Source: Cercis canadensis
Taxonomy: Eukaryota; Streptophyta; Magnoliopsida; Fabales; Fabaceae
Direction: 5' to 3'
NCBI GenBank assembly: GCA_003255065.1
Contig: QAOA01002417.1
Location: forward strand, 1,002,122-1,066,121
Length of the DNA stretch: 64,000 nt
The translations under genes and the position numbers were made by a program. Below the pieces are notes generated by a model that did not search any database, was not told the DNA's origin, and worked only from the letters and a program-made list of their open reading frames with translations. Each line of letters opens with the position of its first letter. Positions within the stretch are counted from its first letter, which is position 1. This document shows, piece by piece, positions 35,798 through 45,711 of the stretch.

Positions 35798-37363
35798 TCA
35801 AATGCAAGTTTCTTTTCCCATTATCCTATCTAAGCTCACCAAAGTCTCAACGATCTGTGTTGTAAATGGGTGGGTCTCATCGTTTACTCCAAATTTTTGA
35901 TGACCTGATTCCAGCTCAACCGAACTATACCCAGTTGGCTTCCTGATTTCTTTCTCCCTAAGTGCTTTCCTCACTCTGGCTGCATCCTTCCATCGACCTG
36001 CATCTTCATACATCTGCGCCAAAATCACATAACGCCCAGCATTCTCAGGGTCCAAAACAAACAAATTCTCTGCAGCTATTTCAGCAAGTTCCATGTTATT
36101 ATGTATTCTACACGCACCCAACAAGGCACCATAGACATTTTTCCCTGGTTGAATGGGCATAGATTTAATAACCTCTACTGCCTTGTCCAGACACCCAGCT
36201 CTCCCCAAGAGATCCACTATGCAGGCATAGTGCTCTTCACGTCTTTCAACCCCATAAACTTCCATTGTCTGAAAAAGGTTCCAGCCATCTTCAAGCATAC
36301 CTGCATGACTACATGCAGATAGCAAACACAAAAATATAACACCATCTGGGTGTAAACCAGCCTCAGTTAACTGCAAGAACATGCTGAATGCCTCCTGTGC
36401 AAGACCATGCATCCCATAGCATCTTATTATTGCATTCCACACAATGATATTTCTATCAGAGATTTGGTCAAAGATGACCCTTGCTATGCTTATATAGCCA
36501 CAATTTGAATACAATGAGATAAGACCACTACCTAAAGCAGCATCAAGTTTCATACCTGACTTTACAATGTAAGAATGAATCCAGCATCCCGCTTGAATAT
36601 CTGCTACCTGAGCGAATGCAGGAAGAATAGTAACGAGGGTGGCACTGTCAGGTGCACCTATAAAATCATCCCTCAACATGGCATAAAACAGCAAGATAGC
36701 TTCATCCACATATCCATTCGTGGTATATCCCGAAATCATCGAATTCCAACTAACAATATCTTTCTGAGGAATTTCATCAAATATGTTTCTGGACATATCA
36801 ACTTCCTGGCATTTGGCATAAAACGCGACAAGAGCGTTTCCTACATACAAATCCAAGTTCATTTGGGATTTCACAACATGCCCATGAATAGCCTGTCCCT
36901 TCTTATAAGCTCTTTCTGAACCACAAGCCTTGAGCACAAAAGGGTATGTGTAACGATTTGGGGTTATGCCATTTGACCGCATTTCATCATACACACTCAA
37001 GGCCTCTAGAAAAGGACCCAGATTGGCATAACTCTTGATGACCACATTCCAACAGAAAACATCTCTATCTAACAATTTATCAAACACCTTCCTTGCATCT
37101 TCCAGGTTCGAGCCGCTGGCCTCAGTGTACTTGTCAACTAGCTTAGCAGCGATAAATTGGTTTTGTTCATAACCTCCAATCACAATCTGGGCATGCACTC
37201 TTTTGATGCTATTGGTGCTCTTGCAAAGTTGCAACAGGTCCGTGTAATAGTACGAGTTTTTATGAGCTTTTGAATATGTAATTCCAACAAAAGATCTAAT
37301 TGATGTATACAAAACCCACTTCGATACCAAAATTTGCTGTATTTTTCGGCAAAGGCCAAGCAT
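35798..37363 (-). CDS. PLS-class pentatricopeptide repeat protein, E type
   Basis: Intronless, 521 residues, typical of plant organellar RNA-binding PPR proteins that act in RNA editing or processing. The N-terminus (MLGLCRKIQQILVSKWVLYTS...) is rich in basic and hydroxyl residues, suggesting a mitochondrial presequence. Repeats follow in PLS order, recognisable by VFCWNVVIKSYANLG, RYTYPFVLKACG, DIVSWNSMISGYTTNG, NIIVWNAIIRCYGMHG and FLCLLSACSHAGMLEDGWNL. After the last repeat come E and E+ motifs (YGALLGACRIHNNMELAEIA; GYSSVELESGHQKFGVND). There is no DYW deaminase domain, so if it edits RNA it would need a partner. The target RNA cannot be predicted reliably by eye. An upstream in-frame start was not found; the assigned Met is plausible. 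Confidence 0.92.
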   Translation of the reverse strand: MLGLCRKIQQILVSKWVLYTSIRSFVGITYSKAHKNSYYYTDLLQLCKSTNSIKRVHAQIVIGGYEQNQFIAAKLVDKYTEASGSNLEDARKVFDKLLDRDVFCWNVVIKSYANLGPFLEALSVYDEMRSNGITPNRYTYPFVLKACGSERAYKKGQAIHGHVVKSQMNLDLYVGNALVAFYAKCQEVDMSRNIFDEIPQKDIVSWNSMISGYTTNGYVDEAILLFYAMLRDDFIGAPDSATLVTILPAFAQVADIQAGCWIHSYIVKSGMKLDAALGSGLISLYSNCGYISIARVIFDQISDRNIIVWNAIIRCYGMHGLAQEAFSMFLQLTEAGLHPDGVIFLCLLSACSHAGMLEDGWNLFQTMEVYGVERREEHYACIVDLLGRAGCLDKAVEVIKSMPIQPGKNVYGALLGACRIHNNMELAEIAAENLFVLDPENAGRYVILAQMYEDAGRWKDAARVRKALREKEIRKPTGYSSVELESGHQKFGVNDETHPFTTQIVETLVSLDRIMGKETCI

Positions 37364-39403
37364 CGAGACGCATTGAGATCTTTATAATCTCTTCTATAAT
37401 ATTGGGTTGGAAAGCGTGAGCTCTTCTTCAGCATTAGCACACATAGCAAAACGATGTCAAACTGCAAATGGATCTCACGGTTCTGGAACTGTTTAGCTTT
37501 AATGAGCTTTACCTCAGAATTATCTCATGTACGAACTGCTCGTTGAGGCATAAGATCTAAGATCTGACATCTTGGTCTCACACCGGAGCTTCAACTCCAG
37601 AACTCGTGTCAAGTCTAACTCTATACACACACGGTACTGCATTAGGCAAAGAGACGCGGCACCCTCCCCATCTCACGACGTCGTTTCTATTAGTATATAT
37701 TTATCAAAATTTGTCTTGTTATATAATAAGAATATTTTTCCTTTAAAAAACTTCTGATATTTTTTAAAAGGGATTGTTAAGCTATTTAAGGGGTAGCACT
37801 ATTTTCTTAGATTCTGGTAGGATTTATATTTTGAAATTAGTGTCATTTTGAATATCTTAAAAAATTGAGTTACGTAATGTAGGTCAAATTTCAAATTTGA
37901 TAAAATTTGAAATTAATTATATCAAATAAAATTATTATTCATAGTTATTATTAATTTAACACTTTTTCTTGTATTACTCTTATTATGCATAATTAATTGT
38001 TTAACTTATACTGAGTGATTCATTTTTTTAGATATTTTTATAATGACACTAATTTTAAGACATAGATCTTACTAATATCCCCTCAAATAAATAGTGGTAT
38101 AATGTAGCATTACCCCTAAAAAAGAATAGGTATCATTTCACGCACCTTTATAAAAAAATATGAAAGATTTATCTAGCAAAATAAAAATGTGGACTCTATC
38201 CTACTTTACCCATATAGGTGGGATAAAAAAAAATGTTACAAGGAGTTTAGAGCATAACTAACTTTTGATTTTAATACTATTATGAAGATCTTGAAAAAAT
38301 AAGTCACTCCGTATGGGTCACATTCTCAAATTGTTAATTGCATTTGAATTAAACTATTCTAACACATATTGGATAATTCAATTTTTTGAGATTTCCGCAA
38401 TAGTACCAAAATTAAAAGTTCATTCTCTCCAAACTCCCAATAAATTGTTTGTTCATTTTTACTCCTTTTGTTTTGTCCCAACTCTAAAGAACTCTTAGGG
38501 TTTGTTTGGGAATTACTTTGAAAAAGAAAAGATATCAGTGGGTAAAATGCAACTCCCACACTTTTTTTTTAATTATCTATTTTTATGTTCTTTTAAATTA
38601 TGAGATTTAGAGAAGAAATATGTTAAAATGACTATTATACTTCTTTATTTTTTTTAAAAAATTTCTCACAACTTTATTAAGAAATAAATGTATTATATTA
38701 TTTAATTTTATATTAAATTTATTTATTTTAATAATATAGAGTAAATTAGTAAAAATATTTTACAATAAGACTTTTTCTTTCCTTTTCTCTCTTTTTGCTC
38801 ATTTTAATCATCCAAATAAAGAAAATAAAAACTCCTTAATTTCCCTTACCTTCTTTTTCCTATCTTTCCTCTTCTCTCCTTTCTTTTCCCCTTACTTCAA
38901 ACTCTCAAATAGACTCTTAATTTATGATAACAAACCAAAAGTTCCAATAATGAATTTACCTACCACTTTGATAGTTGCTTTTACAAATATAAACAAAATG
39001 AAGCATTTTTAAGGAATGATATAAAAATTCAATTATAATTTAAGATTAACTATTTATTTACTGATACCACAAACATAAAGATAATTTAAATTATATATTT
39101 TATAAATATCACAAATATATTAAGTAAAATAAATATTATAATTAATTTAAATTATTATTTTTATTTATGGTGTAGATATTATTTTGTAATATTAAATAAC
39201 TAACCATAATTTAAATATATTTATTATTTCTAAAGCTAACTTATAAATTTTAATCAACAGCCAATGCTTTATTATTCTTATTTTTACCACAGATTGTTTT
39301 CAATGATGCTATGTAGGACATTTTTTTTGTTTTATACTTTTATTTTTTAAGCTTTTGTTAGAGTACTTAACAAGGTTTTATTTCTTTTTGGATATTACAT
39401 ATT
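37364..39403. other. AT-rich intergenic region left of Pack-MULE 2
   Basis: The first 300 bases are the PPR gene's promoter and leader (minus strand). An imperfect inverted-repeat element lies at 37789-38117. A weak terminal similarity (TTAGGGTTTGTTTGGGA near 38496 against the reverse complement near 38922) may mark another old element. The rest is AT-rich and featureless. Confidence 0.45.
37789..38117. mobile_element. Imperfect fold-back element, 329 bp
   Basis: The left end AGGGGTAGCACTA and the reverse-complemented right end AGGGGTAATGCTA are similar. Both arms also share AAATTAGTGTCATT followed by a TATCT and poly-A stretch. The arms are diverged with gaps and no target duplication is clear, so this is an old MITE-like element at moderate confidence. 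Confidence 0.5.
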
Positions 39404-40925
39404 GGCCAAGTCTACAATACCCATTGATGAAAATGGATATTGGTGCAAAGGCTAATCAATGGCTGCGATTAAGTCACATGTATGTTTCGACTGAATATTA
39501 ACTATAAACGGTTAATTATATTTTGACCCCAAAAAATTTATGTATTTACATATGTTCAGGAACAATTTCTCAAACCGTATTGTGACGTCCATTGCCATTG
39601 GCTTCTCATCGTTATTGTTATTCTGATTAGACGAGTTGGGCGTGGACAGGTTCAACACGGTGCTTGACGGCGGCAAATCAGCCGCAATGTCGTCGGCGAA
39701 CATGGACATGAGCTGGTCGTTGTCCAGCTTGTCGAAGCCATGGGTTCCCCCCGCCGCCGACATCACGGTGGTAGCGTTTTGGCATTCCTCGAAAAATGGG
39801 GTCTCGAGGAAGGCGATGGAATCACTCGTCGACCATTGGTGAGCCCCTCGCCGCGTCGACGAGAAATCGAGGAACTCATCCACCCAAGACGGTAATGGTT
39901 GTTGTTGTTGTTGTTGAGTAGTAGCAGTATTGTTTGTTGGAATGAAATTTGCCATTGCTGATATCCTTTGGTGAGGAAAATTAGAAGGCCAATTTTGGGT
40001 GATGGTAGGACTCTCTCTCTCACTTGGTCTCTCTACCTTCTTAGTCTCGATGCTTCTCTCTTGCATTTTTTAATTCCCTTTTTTTTTTATGGTTCAGGTC
40101 AATTGAAGTGTGCCCATATGGAAAAATTTTAAATTTGATAAAAAAAAAATTCAGCTGGTGACATGTCCGATCCGGTAGGGATGGTTCTTCTCGACATATT
40201 AAGCTACATACTTTAGTATGATAGGGATTTTCAACACCCTTCATTGACGAGTACGGTCATGATGGGAAGAAGAGGAAAAAGCTGAGGCAAATGCCACTTG
40301 ATTTCCAGCCAATAGCATGACAGGAGCAAGTTGTGCGAAAAACCACTTCTTTTTTCCAGTTTCGCAACAACTTGGGCAAAATGGGGTTCTACCGGGAAAT
40401 CATAGATTTTTTAGTTTTCGCCATTGGTTATTGATAGTTTATGTGTCTTGTTTCTCTTTCCTAGCTTTTTGCAATATGAAGATAATGGAACAGCAGACTG
40501 CAGATTTACTTTGGTTGCAAAATTTCGTGATGAATTGATGCTCTGGTTGCTGTAATTTGATTCATTTTTTTTATCATCTGGGTATCTGAGATTTTTCAAT
40601 ATTGTATCTTTTAAATTTGATGTTCTGGTTGTTGTAATTTGTTTGTCAATGATATGGGTTTGATGGAAGAGAGGAGAAAAACATAATAAAACGTATGTGA
40701 AGGATATTGGGAAGAACAAAACTGAAGAATGTACTTGCTGTAGTTTTGTATGTTCTGGGGTCAATGCATAATTTTATAAAAATACTGGGTTATATTGCTG
40801 CATTTCTTAAAATTGGTTATTCAAGTAGCATTAAACACAATTGGACCATTGAATGAAAATCTAACATTCATAAAGAGCCTTTGTACCAATACCCATTTTC
40901 ATCAATGGGTATTGTAGACTTGGCC
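39404..40925. mobile_element. Pack-MULE 2 (Mutator-like, non-autonomous) carrying a bZIP fragment
   Basis: A 1522-bp element whose ends GGCCAAGTCTACAATACCCA (left) and the reverse-complemented GGCCAAGTCTACAATACCCA (right) are identical. The inverted repeats extend about 45 bases. The flanks TTACATATT (39395-39403) and TTACATGTT (40926-40934) form a 9-bp target duplication with one mismatch. Outer sequences and the core near 40096-40160 match Pack-MULE 1 in inverted orientation. It carries a bZIP34/61-like coding fragment. No transposase is present. The right 620 bases are repeated at 41638-42261. Confidence 0.85.
39587..40066 (-). pseudogene. Captured N-terminal fragment of a bZIP34/bZIP61-like transcription factor
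   Basis: The minus-strand frame is open from 40066 to 39512. Residues about 22-160 look like the first exon of the bZIP34/61 family: TQNWPSNFPHQRIS, a Gln run, PSWVDEFLDFSSTRRGAH, STSDSIAFLE, FDKLDNDQLMSMFADD and an Asn-rich stretch ending DEKPMAMD. A potential donor, GAC|GTCACA, follows. The basic region and leucine zipper are absent. Where the family usually has an RRS-type phosphorylation context after GAH, this copy has QWS, consistent with C-to-T change after capture. The last 24 codons are transposon sequence. With no stop codon in about 180 codons, capture may be recent or the frame may be expressed; no evidence for function. Confidence 0.75.
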
Positions 40926-41218
40926 TTACATGTTTAGCAGATTTAAATGAGAATGGTCATTTCTAAAAGATAATAAATGTAGCTGCTATTGAATTTCAAA
41001 GAAAAAAAAAATACTATTTCTAAAGTTAAATTAAATAGATTATCATCTTACGCTCAACCATGAAAAATGGTCATGAAAAATTTTATGCTTTGAAGAACAA
41101 ATAAATAATTTAGAAGAAATGTTGAAAAATAGTATTAAAAATTATAAAATAAAATGACACTCAAAAAAGTTATATTTGGTGTTAAAAAAAGAAACCGACC
41201 TTTAAAACAAAAAAAAAA
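40302..41218. repeat. Duplicated segment, copy A (right part of Pack-MULE 2 plus flank)
   Basis: 917 bases starting TTTCCAGCCAATAGCATGAC, nearly the same as 41638-42554 with only scattered substitutions. It includes the right end of Pack-MULE 2, the target duplication and about 290 bases of flank, and it stops exactly at the N at 41219 inside a poly-A run. Confidence 0.9.
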
Positions 41219-41219
41219 N
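41219..41219. other. Single N at the end of duplicated copy A (assembly join)
   Basis: The N follows a poly-A run. To its left copy A ends; to its right an unrelated 418-base segment (41220-41637) leads into copy B. This is what unmerged overlapping contigs, or two haplotypes placed head to tail, would give. Confidence 0.75.
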
Positions 41220-41637
41220 TTAAGCGATATTATCAATTTCCTATTAGATTATATCTAAGTTTTGAATATTTACTCCTTAGACATTTTACTGCTAATTGAT
41301 TTGAACTTTTTAATATATTTTTGTTGATTATGTATTGTGTAATTTGAAACTTAAAGTACAATATATATTTTTTATTAAGTTTTATGTATCTTAAATGTTT
41401 TAAATATTTTTGGACATTAATTATATTAATGTTATTTGGTTAAAAATGTAATTATTCAATACTATATTATCTAATTTTATATATTTTTATTAGTATTATT
41501 ATGTTAAAATCTTTTAAAATTATTTAAAACGTTTCTTAAATTTTTTTTTGTTTCCACGAAATTTCTGAAACGTTTCCGAAATATTTCCGTTTCCTGAGTG
41601 ACCGAAACGGTATCCCGACACGATATTTAGTTCCTTG

Positions 41638-42554
41638 TTTCCAGCCAATAGCATGACAGGAACAAGCTGTGCAAAAAATCACTTCTTTTTTCCAGTTTCG
41701 CAACAACTTGGGCGAAATGGGGTTCTACCGAGAAACCATGGATTTTTTAGTTTTTGCCATTGGTTATTGATAGTTTATGCGTCTTGTTTCTCTTTCCTAG
41801 CTTTTTGCAATATGAAGATAGTGGAACAGCAGACTGCAGATTTACTTTGGTTGCAAAATTTCGTGATGAATTGATGCTCTGGTTGCTGTAATTTGATTCA
41901 TTTTTTTTATCATCTGGGTATCTGAGATGTTTCAATATTGTATCTTTTAAATTTGATGTTCTGGTTGCTGTAATTTGTTTGTCAATGATCTGGGTTTGAT
42001 GGAAGAGAGGAGAAAAACAGAATAAAACGTATGTGAAGGATATTGGGAAGAACAAAGCTGAAGAATGTACTTGGTGTAGTTTTGTATGTTCTGGGGTCAA
42101 TGCATAATTTTATAAAAATACTGGGTTATATTGCTGCATTTCTTAAAACTGGTTATTCAAGTAGCATTAAACACAATTGGACCATTGAATGAAAATCTAA
42201 CATTCATAAAGAGCCTGTGTACCAATACTCATTTTCATCAATGGGTATTGTAGACTTGGCCTTACATGTTTAGCAGATTTAAATGAGAATGGTCATTTCT
42301 AAAAGATAATAAATGTAGCTGCTATTGAATTTCAAAGAAAAAAAAAATACTATTTCTAAAGTTAAATTAAATAGATTATCATCTTACGCTCAACCATGAA
42401 AAATGGTCATGAAAAATTTTATGCTTTGCAGAACAAATAAATAATTTAGAAGAAATGTTGAAAAATAGTATTAAAAATTATAAAATAAAATGACACTCAA
42501 AAAAGTTATATTTGGTGTTAAAAAAAGAAACCGACCTTTAAAACAAAAAAAAAA
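41638..42554. repeat. Duplicated segment, copy B, with the Pack-MULE right terminus
   Basis: Second copy of 40302-41218, including a right terminal repeat ending GGCC at 42261 and the same TTACATGTT flank. It has no left half of the element. Because flank and target duplication were copied too, it did not arise by transposition. The substitutions between A and B are few, at allelic rather than ancient level (estimate by eye). Confidence 0.85.
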
Positions 42555-43168
42555 GTGTGAACGAAGGAAAGTAGTGTAAAAAAAAATTAAAACAAAGAGA
42601 GTGGTGTTCAATAAAATTGGACAAGAAAAACTAAAATTAAAAAAATAATAATATCAAGTGTGAAAATTGAAAGACTATAAGTGTTGTTATTAGCAATTTG
42701 GCATTTTCATCATTTAAATTATATAAAATTAACTTTAATAATAAATAAGGAGAGAATTTAGAAATATATAAATTATTTAGTACCACAAATAATACTGATA
42801 TTGATATTATAAATATTAGGATGATTTAAATTAATATATTTTATAAATTTATTAAATAAATTATCATTTTTATTTATGATATTAAATAACTTGATAATTC
42901 CCTTAAAAAAAAAAATAGTGTCGATGATTAATTTTTTTCTTGATATACCCGCAAAATCCTGACGGCAAAGACAGTAAATTATGCCTACCGCATTAAATCA
43001 CTGCCCCGGAAACGCTTCTCCCATCAAACGAAAGCAACAAGCCTCTCTATAAAACGACACGAAGCTAGTAATCGAATGTTTAGTTAATTACTGAGCTCAC
43101 TCCTCCAAAACCCTAACCTTGGTCGTCGTCTCGTTGCGCTCTAGGGTTCAAGTTTGTCGCGCGTGAAA
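42555..43168. other. AT-rich DNA and promoter/leader of the SR45a-like gene
   Basis: 42555-42940 is AT-rich without features. The promoter with TATAAAA at 43048-43054 follows. Telo-box-like AAACCCTAA near 43108-43116 and TCTAGGGTT near 43140-43148 lie in the leader, a combination frequent in plant genes for RNA-processing and translation components. Confidence 0.5.
43048..43054 (+). promoter_or_regulatory. TATA box of the SR45a-like gene
   Basis: TATAAAA lies 121 bases upstream of the start codon. Distance and sequence are typical; the transcription start is inferred to be near 43080. Confidence 0.55.
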
Positions 43169-45711
43169 ATGGTAAGTTTTCTATCTGAGTGCAATTGTTT
43201 TGGTTGATAATTGTTATGAGCGTCTCGGCCAACATAATCTAATGCTTCAATGTTTATACGTGTTGCTTTTCGATTGATTTGCAGGCGGATTCTCCCCTCA
43301 GAAGGTAAGCCCTAGAACTCTTGGATTAGAATTTTTGTATGAAAACTTCTTCCCCTGGTCAAATGTTGTTGGAGTGCAATGATCTAATCGCATTTTATGT
43401 GTAGCTTTTACTTTTTTCCCTCTAAACCTTTCATTCTCGGATGTATTTTTAATTGTCAAAGGATGAGGAAATGTTTAATCGGGATATCTGAGTGGCTTAA
43501 TTTTCGATTGGGAATACTAGGTCATAGATTTCCCCTGCCCTTGTCAGTTGTCTCAAAATAAAAACTGCAATGGAGGATTTTTGGAGTTGTGTCATTCATA
43601 CACATGTTTTTCATTGAAAAAAAAAAAGTCCAATACGTTGTTTGCTTATATTTTGAGGAAAGAACTGACTGTCATGTTGAAATTTTGGATGAGAATTTAC
43701 TTTAACATTTAGGAACCAGTTGAGAAAATTGTTCTATGCATGTATGTATACTTAATATGATTTCAATGTTGTTAGGAGCAGATTGTGTTGCTTGTTAGAA
43801 AGTGGTCACTTTTAGACTCTAGGTTTATGATGCTACTCTCTTTTTAATAAGCTTTTTTACTTATTTGGTCATAATGGAATTCATCAGGACTTCAAGGTCC
43901 CCTTCCCCTTGGAGAGCTCAGTCAAGATCGAGATCAAGGTCAAGGTCTTGGTCTAGGCCAAGATCTAGGTCCAGATCAAGATCCTGGTCAAGACAGAGAC
44001 CTAGGTCCCATTCAAGGAGTAGGGGCAGGTTAGTTGTCATTGTGATTTAGCTTTCAAGAGTAGAATGTTGGTGACTACAACACTTTATGTTCTTTCTGTT
44101 ATATCCCTCCCACGGTATTTGACTCTTCTTCCTTTGTGTCCCCTCTCTCACGCTCTTGTGGATGATTGGTCTTTTCTGTATCAGATCAAGGTCAAGAAGT
44201 CATGGCCGGTAGGTATTTTTTTGATTTTGCTTATAGTCAGTCATACAATTTACTTGAAAGCTCTCCTATTTTTTGTTGTTTTAAAAAATTTCTTAACCTT
44301 CTAAATTATGTTGCAGACCTGCTGCTGGAAATCCTGGGAATACTCTTTATGTGACTGGCCTATCTTCGAGGGTCACTGAGAGCGACCTAGCAGAGCACTT
44401 CTCTAAGGAGGGAAAGGTCGATATCATCTTTGATTTAATCTTTTTTTTTTTTTTTCCTACTAAAGTAATAATAAAAAGAAAGAACCCTCAATTTCATAGT
44501 GATAATGGGGCCCCAATCATGCAATTATAACCAATGCTTATTGTGTTTTCAGGTTGCTTCATGCTTTCTTGTGGTGGAGCCTCGTACCAATATATCTCGT
44601 GGGTTTGCTTTTGTTACAATGGATTCTGTTGAGGATGCCAACCGCTGCATCAAGTATCTCAATCAATCAGTTTTACAAGGCCGTTATATCACTGTTGAGC
44701 GGGTAATGTGATTTTCATTTAACTTGAAGTCGATAAAAAATTATGCTTTTCTTTCTCCTTGACTTGAAGGTTTTCTGGTTATATTCAGAATACATTGCCT
44801 CAGCTATGTTGGCAGCAATCAAAGAGTTCATCCATGACAACTGTAGTGAAACAGCTTGATCATGGCAAGCTTAAACAGCTAATCAAATGCGTCTGATCCA
44901 CTAAACATAGCAACTATATTGCCCAACAACTTTACAACCTCAGCATTCACTTTCAACTCTCAACTAATCAACGGACATTATCAACAACTTTCTAATCAGG
45001 CTTTTATGGTATCTCATACCTGGCATTAATCATGTGTGTCTGGATTTTTTTTCCTTTTCTTGTAAGCTTGGCTTCTTTCCTTGTTTCCCCCGTTCTCTCC
45101 ACTCTGAAACTCGCTTTTAAACTTCGAAAAAAATTTCATAATCTTAGTGTTACTTGGGAAGAAGTTATTAACATAAAAGATTGTCACAAGGTTGAAGCAG
45201 TTGTGCTATTAGTGGTACCTGAATGATTTATGAGGATTGTCTTTTACCATGGAAACCCTAAGGATTGAGCTAATGTATTTTATTTCAGTCTCGAAGAAAA
45301 AGGGCAAGAACTCCAACACCAGGGCATTATCTTGGGTTGAAAAGTACTAGAGACTATGGTAAGTTTAATATGCACATGCCTTGGATTGATGAATTTGCTA
45401 TCCCTTTTCATTACTAGTTTTATGAACACTTCATTTTTTTTTTGGAATATTAATTTTTACTGAATTCCATCTTGTATTTGTTAAAAGGCCATCGTGGTGA
45501 TCGCGGTGATCGCGGAAGGTATCGTGGTGGGTCTGGTCGTGATGACTATCAGTATCGTAGGTCTCCAAGGCGCTCGCCATATCGAGGTGGCCGGGATTAT
45601 TCACCCCGGCACTCACCTTATGGAGGAAGATCTAGGAGGGATAGGTCCAGGTCACTTCCTTATTCTCCTTATGGTAGCCCAGACAGGAAATATGCTCGTG
45701 GATCTAGGTGA
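43169..45711 (+). CDS. SR45A: SR45a-like (Tra2-type) serine/arginine-rich splicing regulator
   Basis: Nuclear RNA-binding protein modulating splice-site choice. Exons: 43169-43171, 43285-43304, 43888-44028, 44185-44208, 44317-44416, 44553-44702, 45289-45358, 45488-45711. They sum to 732 nt, giving 243 residues. Layout: an N-terminal RS domain (SRSRSRSRSWSRPRSRS), one RRM with RNP2 LYVTGL (73-78) and RNP1 RGFAFVTM (112-119), the Tra2-type linker RARTPTPGHYLGL, then a Gly/Arg/Tyr-rich and RS-like tail (HRGDRGDRGRYRGG...). The RS-RRM-linker-RS order is that of Tra2 and Arabidopsis SR45a. The first coding exon is only the ATG and exon 2 is 20 nt. The 586-base intron before exon 7 is the kind in which SR genes splice poison exons; a CAG near 44788 could serve, but this is inference. 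Confidence 0.92.

Noticed and set aside
38495..38925. Possible hAT-like MITE with GGGTTTGTTTGG ends
   Set aside because: Terminal similarity is only about 12 of 17 bases and no 8-bp duplication was found, so I did not list it as an element.
40411..40764. 117-codon minus-strand frames in both duplicated copies (also at 41747-42100)
   Set aside because: Preserved in both copies only because the copies are nearly identical. No recognisable family, and the sequence lies within the transposon right half.
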